Source of the DNA: Allobosea sp.
GTDB taxonomy: Bacteria; Pseudomonadota; Alphaproteobacteria; Rhizobiales; Beijerinckiaceae
Reading direction: 5' to 3'
NCBI GenBank assembly: GCA_021732895.1
Contig: JAKFWE010000086.1
Coordinates: 1 to 11,448 of the forward strand
Length of the DNA: 11,448 nt
Shown here: positions 6,668-11,448 of the stretch, one piece after another
How the letters are laid out: every line of letters starts with the position of its first letter
How positions within the stretch are numbered: position 1 is the stretch's first letter
The notes under the pieces: generated by a model
What the model was told of the DNA's origin: nothing
Database searches by the model: none
What the model saw: only the letters and a program-made list of their open reading frames with translations
Program-made: the position numbers and the translations under genes

Positions 6668-7975
6668 TCAGCGATAGATGCGCGTGAGCTGGCGCTCGGC
6701 GACGCGCATGGCGCTCTTGGCGTCGTCGCGGCCGGTGCAGAACGAGGCGAACATGTCGAGGATGACGAAGTCCGCGATCGCGGCCGCGGCCTTTTCACCG
6801 ACGGAGCCCTGTCCGCCCGCCGTCAGCGAGCGCTTGGCGACGTCGCGATAGACGGTGCGCTTGGGGTCGGCGGTCCAGACCGGGTTTGAGTCATAGGCGT
6901 TGAGGCAGTGGGTCAGATAGCCACGCGCCGACTCGATCCAGGGATTGAAGTTCTGGGCCTCGAGCATGAACGCCATCAGCGCCTTGCACGCCATCGGGTA
7001 TTTGGTGTGGCTCATCGCCAGCACCGGATACATCAGATGGAGTTCGGTCGGCTTGCCGACCGGCCCGACCGGCATGTAGGCGTGGTCCATGTCCGCGGCA
7101 ATCTCCTTCTTCGTCGGGTCGTTGTTGGCCGCGACGTAGATCGAGATGCCGTTGTTGGTCCAGGAGATCTCGTTGGCGAGGAAGGCCTTGTTGTTGAACG
7201 AGTCGTTCCAGGCGACGGTGCCGGGCACCATCTGGTCGTAGAGCGCCTTGGCGTAGTTCAGCGCCTTCTCGGTCTCGGGCGAATTGATCGTGACCTTGTC
7301 GTTCTTGTCGACATGCTGCCCGCCGAAGGCCCACAGGCACCAGTAGATCCAGCCATTGCCGTCGCCCGAGGCGTGGCCGAGCGCGAAGCCGCCGGGTGAG
7401 CCGTTGGCCTTGGTCGCCTTGGCGTATTCCAGGAACGCGTCGGTGGTCTTGGGGAATTCCTTGAAGCCGGCCTTCTGCATCACCGAGACGCGGTAGTTCA
7501 TCAGGTTGCCGGAATAGCAGACCGGGATGCCGATCCACTTGCCGCCGCTCTGGCTGTACTGCACGGCGCTGTCGACCCAGCCGCCATACTTCTTGCCGAG
7601 ATAATCGGCGACATCCGAGACGTCGACGCATTTCTGCGGGAAGAGATGCGGCAGCGAATACAGGCCCCAGAACATGTCCGGGCCGGCGCCGGTATTGGCC
7701 GCGACCGAAGCCTTGGGCTGCACGTCCTCATAGGATTCGCGGCTGATCTGCACCTTGACGCCGGTCGCGGCGGTGAAGGCCTCGATCATCTTGACGAAGG
7801 CGTCGTCTTCCGACTGCACGAAGTATTTCCAGCGCAGCATCGAAAGCTGCGCGCCGGCCTCGGGCTTCCACGGCGCGGTCTGCGCCCAGGCCTTGGCGAA
7901 ATCGAGCAGGCCCGTCCCGGCGCCGAGGCCGAGCGCCGCGCCGCCCTTGATCAGCGATCTGCGATCGAAGTTCAT
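6668..7975 (-). CDS. Extracellular solute-binding protein of a CUT1 ABC transporter, Tat-exported
   Basis: This is a 435-residue periplasmic substrate-capture protein. The N-terminus MNFDRRSLIKGGAALGLGAG carries a twin-arginine motif (R5-R6, DRRSLIK), then a glycine/alanine-rich hydrophobic stretch and a likely cleavage after AWA (residue 31). The mature protein shows the family-1 binding-protein pattern: a start at about LRWKYFVQSEDDAFVKMIEAFTAATGVKV, and tryptophan- and tyrosine-rich segments (WGLYSLPHLFP, GNGWIYWCLWAFGG, WNDSFNN) that in this family often stack on sugar rings. An ATG two codons upstream (7981) abuts the Shine-Dalgarno AAGGGAGG. The ATG at 7975 lies six bases from it, so 7975 is chosen. 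It sits between the ATPase and permease genes. The ligand cannot be assigned. Confidence 0.93.
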   Translation of the reverse strand: MNFDRRSLIKGGAALGLGAGTGLLDFAKAWAQTAPWKPEAGAQLSMLRWKYFVQSEDDAFVKMIEAFTAATGVKVQISRESYEDVQPKASVAANTGAGPDMFWGLYSLPHLFPQKCVDVSDVADYLGKKYGGWVDSAVQYSQSGGKWIGIPVCYSGNLMNYRVSVMQKAGFKEFPKTTDAFLEYAKATKANGSPGGFALGHASGDGNGWIYWCLWAFGGQHVDKNDKVTINSPETEKALNYAKALYDQMVPGTVAWNDSFNNKAFLANEISWTNNGISIYVAANNDPTKKEIAADMDHAYMPVGPVGKPTELHLMYPVLAMSHTKYPMACKALMAFMLEAQNFNPWIESARGYLTHCLNAYDSNPVWTADPKRTVYRDVAKRSLTAGGQGSVGEKAAAAIADFVILDMFASFCTGRDDAKSAMRVAERQLTRIYR

Positions 7976-7981
7976 GATCAT

Positions 7982-7989
7982 CCTCCCTT
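7982..7989 (-). promoter_or_regulatory. Strong Shine-Dalgarno deciding the binding-protein start
   Basis: On the minus strand the sequence reads AAGGGAGG, then ATGATCATG. The first ATG directly abuts the Shine-Dalgarno, whereas the second (7975) is six bases away, a usual distance. This supports the shorter protein. It is the strongest ribosome-binding site in the transporter gene series, in keeping with a need for excess binding protein. Confidence 0.75.
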
Positions 7990-8023
7990 GATATGGTTTC
8001 GACGGCTCTTGACGACCGCCTTG

Positions 8024-8065
8024 AACCGGATTGTCCGGTTTGCCTCGACCGCCGGGCGCGCCCGG
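8024..8065. other. Two short perfect hairpins/palindromes between ATPase and binding-protein genes
   Basis: AACCGGA-TTG-TCCGGTT (8024-8040) is a seven-base-pair stem with a three-base loop. CCGGGCGCGCCCGG (8052-8065) is a 14-base perfect palindrome. Both lie in the 150 bases between the ATPase stop and the binding-protein start. No T-run follows, so a classical terminator is not indicated. They could cause partial termination, act as processing sites or be a regulatory site for a separate binding-protein promoter. The rest of the gap (7990-8125) shows no gene. Confidence 0.5.
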
Positions 8066-8125
8066 ATCAGGGCGAGGGCGGCCATCCTCTCGAAACTGCT
8101 CTCCCGCGGCGCGAACCCGCCGGGC

Positions 8126-9196
8126 TCAGTGAATCCGCTTGCCGGTCGCGGCGTCGAACAGGTGCGTCACCGCCGTGTCGGGGGTGATGCCGATGCTCTC
8201 GCCGGGCCGTGCGTCGATGCGCTCGCGGAAGACGCAGGTCATTTCCTGACCGCCGCAGCGGACCACGACCTGGGTCTCGGAGCCGGTCGGCTCGATCACC
8301 ACCACCTCGGCCTGGAGGCCTGCGGGGTCGAGCTTGAAATGCTCGGGGCGGATGCCGTAGACGGCGGCCTTGCCGTTGGAGTCGGCCGGATGCACGCCGA
8401 TCGGCCAGACCACCCGCGCCATGCCGTCGCTGGCCTCGGTGACGAAGCCTTCCGCCGTGATCGTGCCCTTGAGCAGGTTCATCGAGGGCGAACCGATGAA
8501 GGCCGCCACGAACAGGTTGTTGGGCCGGTCATAGAGCTCGAGCGGCGCGCCCATCTGCTCGACGATGCCGTCATGCATCACCACGATCTTGTCCGCCATG
8601 GTCATGGCCTCGATCTGATCGTGCGTCACGTAGACCGTCGTGGTCTTGAGCCGCTGGTGCAGTTCCTTGATCTCGGTGCGCATCTGCACGCGGAGCTTCG
8701 CGTCGAGATTGGAGAGCGGCTCGTCGAACAGGAAGACCTGCGGGTCGCGCACGATGGCGCGGCCCATGGCGACGCGCTGGCGCTGGCCGCCGGAGAGCTG
8801 GCGCGGGTAGCGGTCGAGCAGGTTGTTGAGACCGAGAATGCCGGCGGCCTTGCTGACGCGCTCGTCGATCTCGGCCTTCGGCGCCTTCCGCAGCTTCATC
8901 GAGAAGGCCATGTTGTCGGCCACCGTCATGTGCGGATAGAGCGCGTAGTTCTGGAACACCATGGCGATGTCGCGCTCTTTGGGCGGCACGTCGTTGACGA
9001 CGCGCGCGCCGATCCTGATCTCGCCGCCGGAAATGTTCTCGAGGCCCGCGATCATGCGCAACAGGGTCGATTTTCCGCAGCCGGAGGGCCCGACCAGAAT
9101 GACGAACTCACCGTCCGAAATGTCGATGTCGACGCCGTGGATGACCTGCGTCGGGCCATAGGCCTTGCGCACATCCGCAATCTGGACTGAGGCCAT
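8126..9196 (-). CDS. ABC transporter ATP-binding protein, UgpC/MalK-like (CUT1)
   Basis: The 356-residue ATPase powers the sugar-type importer from the cytoplasmic face of the membrane. All motifs are intact: Walker A GPSGCGKST (36-44), Q-loop Q82 in FQNYALYPHMT, signature LSGGQRQRVAMGRA (134-147), Walker B VFLFDEP (154-160, catalytic E159), D-loop SNLD and switch H192 in VTHDQIEAMTMAD. A C-terminal TOBE/regulatory domain (about 235-356) includes YGIRPEHF, typical of MalK/UgpC proteins, and GSPSMN at its start. The reading frame stays open to an ATG at 9262, but the ATG at 9196 begins the conserved MASVQIADVRKAYG and has GGGGAAGG five bases upstream, so it is preferred. It is the promoter-proximal gene of the minus-strand series and divergent from the GntR gene. 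Confidence 0.95.
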   Translation of the reverse strand: MASVQIADVRKAYGPTQVIHGVDIDISDGEFVILVGPSGCGKSTLLRMIAGLENISGGEIRIGARVVNDVPPKERDIAMVFQNYALYPHMTVADNMAFSMKLRKAPKAEIDERVSKAAGILGLNNLLDRYPRQLSGGQRQRVAMGRAIVRDPQVFLFDEPLSNLDAKLRVQMRTEIKELHQRLKTTTVYVTHDQIEAMTMADKIVVMHDGIVEQMGAPLELYDRPNNLFVAAFIGSPSMNLLKGTITAEGFVTEASDGMARVVWPIGVHPADSNGKAAVYGIRPEHFKLDPAGLQAEVVVIEPTGSETQVVVRCGGQEMTCVFRERIDARPGESIGITPDTAVTHLFDAATGKRIH

Positions 9197-9324
9197 CTGA
9201 GCCTTCCCCGGTCTCGTCGTTTCCTCGGGATCCGGTGTCCCCGCTTCGGCGAAGGCCCGCATCGCTCTGCTTGTCGGCTTCCTGCGCCGATCGATGTCGG
9301 CCGGACGACGTCAGGCCGCGCCTG

Positions 9325-9352
9325 TTGCGTCAGGTAACATCTGCGATAAAGT
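9325..9352 (+). promoter_or_regulatory. Candidate promoter for the GntR-family gene
   Basis: TTGCGT (9325-9330) and TAAAGT (9347-9352) with 16 bases between resemble -35 and -10 boxes for the plus-strand regulator. The -10 overlaps O1, so the same site could also serve autoregulation. The match is moderate and the GC-rich background makes it tentative. Confidence 0.35.
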
Positions 9353-9360
9353 CATACGAT
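9349..9360. promoter_or_regulatory. Candidate GntR/FadR-type operator O1
   Basis: AAGTCATACGAT contains the core GT-CAT-AC, which fits the GTNNNAC half-symmetric core known for FadR-subfamily GntR operators. Wider symmetry TA-2-GT-3-AC-2-TA spans 9347-9361. A second copy differing at one of 12 positions occurs at 10215-10226, just past the regulator's stop. The site lies in the divergent promoter region and overlaps the candidate -10 boxes of both directions, the expected place for repression by the adjacent regulator. Binding is inferred, not shown. Confidence 0.6.
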
Positions 9361-9377
9361 ACAAAGGAGCGTGTCAA
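9351..9377 (-). promoter_or_regulatory. Candidate promoter for the ABC transporter gene series
   Basis: On the minus strand a perfect -35 box TTGACA (complement of 9372-9377) is followed after 15 bases by TATGAC (complement of 9351-9356). The spacing is short of the usual 17, so the exact -10 is uncertain. The transcript would begin about 150 bases before the ATPase ATG. The -10 candidate falls inside the O1 operator candidate. Confidence 0.5.
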
Positions 9378-9450
9378 GCTCCGCAATCACGGTCGGCCGC
9401 GATCGGGCCGGCCGCCGCGACGCGCGGATTCCGGGGAGGTGCGGCTGACG

Positions 9451-10212
9451 ATGCGGGTGCGCGATTTCTCCCGGCCGACGACCCTGAATCCCGACCGGCT
9501 GTTCGGGCGGGTGGCGCAGAAGCTCGCGGTGGCGATCATCTCCGGCGCCTTCAAGGCCGGCGAACTGTTGCCCAACGAGGATGCGCTGCGCTCCGAGATC
9601 TCGGTCTCGCGCACCGCCTATCGCGAGGCCGTCAAGGTGCTCACCGCCAAGGGGCTGGTCGAGGCCAAGCCGAAGAGCGGCACCCGCGTCGCCCCGCGCG
9701 ACGGCTGGAACCTGCTCGATCCCGATGTGCTGTCCTGGCATTTCGAGGCCGACCCCAACGAGAAATTCATCCGAGATCTCTTCGAGTTGCGCCGCTTCGT
9801 CGAGCCCAGCGCGGCGCGGCTGGCGGCGCTGCGCCGCTCCCCCTCCGATCTCGCCAGGCTGGAAGCCGCCTATCGCGGCATGGTCGACAATCCGCCCTAT
9901 GCCGACATCACGATCCGGGCCGACCTCGCCTTTCACCAGTGCCTTTTCACGGCGGCGCAGAACGCGCCGCTGAACTGCCTGGCGAGCGTCGTGGCCGCCA
10001 CGATCCAGTGGTCGCTCTTGCTGAAATCGGTCGAGGACCAGACGATCTACGTCGCCTCGCTGGCTGATCACGAACGGGTCCTGGAGGCCGTGATACGTCG
10101 CGACGGCGACCTCGCGGCCGCGACGATGACCGCGCTCGTGATCGAGAGCCTGAACTCGACCCTCGCGTTCCTGACCGGCTCCGCCTTCGCCGGCGCGAGC
10201 AAGATCGCATGA
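9451..10212 (+). CDS. GntR-family (FadR subfamily, DgoR-like) transcriptional regulator
   Basis: The 253-residue protein has an N-terminal winged helix (about 16-82: LFGRVAQKLAVAIISGAFKAGELLPNE, SRTAYREAVKVLTAKGLVEAKPKSGTRV) and a C-terminal all-helical FCD ligand domain (about 104-236). The linker APRDGWNLLDPDVLSWHFEADP and the entry FELRRFVEPSAARLAA strongly recall the galactonate regulator DgoR, pointing to a sugar-acid ligand. FCD metal ligands D158, H162 (ADLAFH) and H207 (DHERVL) are present. The usual third histidine position (M..H) reads M-T-A-L with L229. The frame is open further upstream, but ATG 9451 follows GGGGAGG and begins just before the domain. It is divergent from the ATPase gene and upstream of a hydroxyacid dehydrogenase. 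It likely controls both. Confidence 0.92.
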   Translation: MRVRDFSRPTTLNPDRLFGRVAQKLAVAIISGAFKAGELLPNEDALRSEISVSRTAYREAVKVLTAKGLVEAKPKSGTRVAPRDGWNLLDPDVLSWHFEADPNEKFIRDLFELRRFVEPSAARLAALRRSPSDLARLEAAYRGMVDNPPYADITIRADLAFHQCLFTAAQNAPLNCLASVVAATIQWSLLLKSVEDQTIYVASLADHERVLEAVIRRDGDLAAATMTALVIESLNSTLAFLTGSAFAGASKIA

Positions 10213-10214
10213 AT

Positions 10215-10226
10215 AAGTCATACTAT
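10215..10226. promoter_or_regulatory. Candidate GntR/FadR-type operator O2
   Basis: AAGTCATACTAT, two bases past the regulator's stop codon, matches O1 at 11 of 12 positions. The centre AGT-CAT-ACT is perfectly symmetric. It lies about 175 bases before the hydroxyacid dehydrogenase ATG, in a relatively AT-rich patch unlike the surrounding GC-rich coding DNA. That is the expected position for an operator controlling the downstream gene. Confidence 0.58.
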
Positions 10227-10230
10227 TTCT

Positions 10231-10257
10231 CCGCTGCTGCGCGCTTGCGCAGAGCGG
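10231..10257 (+). terminator. Stem-loop after GntR gene, possible terminator or attenuator
   Basis: CCGCT (10231-10235), a bulged G, then CTGCGC-GCTT-GCGCAG (10237-10252) and AGCGG (10253-10257) form an 11-pair stem with a single bulge and a four-base loop. There is no T-run behind it, so factor-independent termination is doubtful. It directly follows O2 in the 187-base gap before the dehydrogenase gene. The rest of the gap (10258-10399) holds no recognisable gene. Confidence 0.5.
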
Positions 10258-10399
10258 CCCGTCTGTCGCAAATGGCTCGGGATCGCTCCGGAGACGCCAT
10301 CGCGGAACCGTCATCTAATCGTTTCAGCGATCCCGGATCAAGGCGATCGCCGAATTTCCTCCCGAACCCGCAATCCCGCATCCGACGGAAGCTCACCAG

Positions 10400-11377
10400 A
10401 TGACAGCCAGCAACGCTCCCGACATCATCATGACCGGCCCGCTGATGGCTTATGCCGCCGACCAGCTGCGCAGCCGGTTCACCGTGCATGAGCTGTGGAA
10501 GGCCGATGACCGCGCCGCCATGCTGCGCGAGATCGGCGCCAGGGTTCGCGGCGTCGCCGGCGGCGGTGCGCATGTCAGGATCGACGGCGCGCTGTTCGAT
10601 GCTTTGCCCAATCTCCAGCTCGTCGCGAATTTCGGCGTCGGCTACGACAATGTCGATGCGGTCGAGGCCGGCCGTCGCGGGATCATCGTCACCAACACGC
10701 CGGACGTTCTCTCCGACGAAGTCGCCGACCTCGCCGTCGGCCTGCTTCTGGCCACCATCCGCCAGCTGCCGCAGGTCGATCGCTATCTGCGGGCCGGCAA
10801 ATGGCTGGAGAAGGCCTATCCGCTCACCACCTCGCTGCGCACCCGCAAGATCGGCATCGTCGGCCTCGGACGGATCGGCAAGGCCGTGGCGCACCGGCTC
10901 GAGGCCTTCGGAGTGCCGATCGCCTACCACGGCCGCACGCGCCAGCCCGACGTCGCCTACCGCTTCTATCCCTCGCTCGTCGAGATGGCGGCCGACGTCG
11001 ACACGCTGGTCTCGGTCGCGCCCGGCGGCGCCGCCACGCACCACATGATCGGAGCCGAGGTCTTCAAGGCGCTGGGGCCGAACGGCATCGTCGTCAATGT
11101 CGGGCGTGGAACCGTGATCGACGAGCAGGCGCTGGTCGAGGCGCTGACCAGCGGGACGATCCTTTCGGCCGGGCTCGACGTCTTCGAGGACGAGCCGCGG
11201 GTGCCGGCCGCGCTGATGGCGCTGGATCACGTCGTGCTGCTGCCCCATGTCGGCTCGGCTTCGGTCCACACCCGCGAGCAGATGGGCCAGTTGCTCGTCG
11301 ACAACCTGAAATCCTGGTTCGACGACAAGGGGCCGCTGACGCCGGTCGTCGAGACGCCATGGCCGAAGCGGGGCTGA
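10400..11377 (+). CDS. D-isomer-specific 2-hydroxyacid dehydrogenase (GhrA/GhrB-like)
   Basis: The 325-residue enzyme has a split N-terminal catalytic domain, including FGVGYDNVDAVEAGRRGI and NTPDVLSDEVADLAVGLLL, and a central NAD(P) Rossmann domain with GLGRIGKAVA (155-164). The catalytic residues are present: R236 in NVGRGTVIDE, E265 in DVFEDEP and H283 in LPHVGSAS. Members interconvert 2-ketoacids and D-2-hydroxyacids, for example glyoxylate/glycolate, hydroxypyruvate/glycerate or 2-keto-sugar acids; the exact substrate is not readable. After the Rossmann glycines the next strand ends YHGRTRQPD, where arginines could favour NADPH; that is inference. GGAAG sits eight bases before the ATG. 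It is downstream of the DgoR-like regulator and operator O2, so it probably belongs to that regulon. Confidence 0.93.
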   Translation: MTASNAPDIIMTGPLMAYAADQLRSRFTVHELWKADDRAAMLREIGARVRGVAGGGAHVRIDGALFDALPNLQLVANFGVGYDNVDAVEAGRRGIIVTNTPDVLSDEVADLAVGLLLATIRQLPQVDRYLRAGKWLEKAYPLTTSLRTRKIGIVGLGRIGKAVAHRLEAFGVPIAYHGRTRQPDVAYRFYPSLVEMAADVDTLVSVAPGGAATHHMIGAEVFKALGPNGIVVNVGRGTVIDEQALVEALTSGTILSAGLDVFEDEPRVPAALMALDHVVLLPHVGSASVHTREQMGQLLVDNLKSWFDDKGPLTPVVETPWPKRG

Positions 11378-11448
11378 CCCTGCCGTCTTGCGTCGCCGGG
11401 TCGGCGGGGCGCATCGACGCGCGGCGCGGCGGGCTGGTCGTCGTGGCC
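11359..11448 (+). CDS. Possible start of the next gene, truncated at the window edge
   Basis: An ATG inside the last codons of the hydroxyacid dehydrogenase (19-base overlap with its end) opens a frame that stays open for 30 codons to the window edge. The peptide begins MAEAGLTLPS and runs through GRIDARRGGLVVVA, and the final stretch could start a beta strand of a nucleotide-binding or similar fold. It is too short to assign. No clear ribosome site is seen, so it would rely on coupling. It may be a chance frame in GC-rich DNA. Confidence 0.3.
   Translation, partial: MAEAGLTLPSCVAGSAGRIDARRGGLVVVA

Noticed and set aside
7646..9190. Plus-strand open frame of 514 codons opposite the binding-protein and ATPase genes
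   Set aside because: It is antisense to two genes with complete, recognisable motifs. Its translation is rich in R, H, D and G with no domain, as expected for the shadow of high-GC coding DNA.
9197..9262. 22-residue N-terminal extension of the ABC ATPase
   Set aside because: UgpC/MalK proteins start close to the conserved MASVQI-type strand, and a Shine-Dalgarno sits five bases before the ATG at 9196.
9235..9450. 72-codon upstream extension of the GntR reading frame
   Set aside because: It crosses the candidate promoters and operator, has arginine/serine-rich non-family sequence, and a better start with GGGGAGG upstream exists at 9451.
10223..11269. Minus-strand open frame of 348 codons opposite the 2-hydroxyacid dehydrogenase
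   Set aside because: No domain, and the plus strand has full catalytic R, E and H residues with a ribosome-binding site.

Overview
The window is high-GC DNA with the look of an alphaproteobacterium of the order Hyphomicrobiales (Rhizobiales). Evidence: strong GC bias at third codon positions, a CUT1 sugar-type ABC system, and two families of long palindromic intergenic repeats (GTCATTGCGAG...CAATCCAGGGG and GTCATCCCGG...GGATCCATGCC). I associate these repeat types with Bosea/Bradyrhizobium-like genomes from general knowledge. Genus-level placement is inference. There are no rRNA, tRNA, CRISPR, transposase or phage genes. It reads as a chromosomal catabolic and transport region.

Layout. 1-377 (+): 3' part of a MarR-family regulator. 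434-1402 (+): EamA/DMT drug/metabolite exporter, converging with a minus-strand beta-hydroxyacid dehydrogenase (1410-2321). That gene is divergent from a LacI-family regulator (2391-3458, +), so these two form a small regulator/enzyme pair. A large palindromic repeat (3480-3565) then separates the LacI gene from the 3' end of a long minus-strand gene series. In transcription order the series is: ABC ATPase (9196-8126), Tat-type periplasmic solute-binding protein (7975-6668), MalF-like permease (6515-5571), MalG-like permease (5566-4649) and an L-threonate-dehydrogenase-like enzyme (4482-3580). Palindromic repeats sit between the binding protein and first permease, and between the second permease and the dehydrogenase. 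Divergent from the ATPase gene is a FadR-subfamily GntR regulator resembling the galactonate regulator DgoR (9451-10212, +). It is followed by a D-2-hydroxyacid dehydrogenase (10400-11377, +) and possibly the first 30 codons of another gene (11359 to the window end).

How it may work together. The ABC transporter would import a sugar or sugar acid. The two dehydrogenases flanking the unit, one LtnD-like and one GhrA/GhrB-like, would oxidise or reduce 2- or 3-hydroxyacid intermediates. The DgoR-like regulator would control both directions. The most interesting observation is a near-identical motif, AAGTCATAC(G/T)AT, present once in the divergent ATPase/regulator promoter region and once just after the regulator's stop codon, ahead of the hydroxyacid dehydrogenase. 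The core GTNNNAC fits the operator type known for FadR-subfamily regulators. This suggests one regulon covering transporter, regulator and both enzymes. The substrate is not determined by the sequence, and no kinase, aldolase or dehydratase that would complete a pathway is seen within the window.
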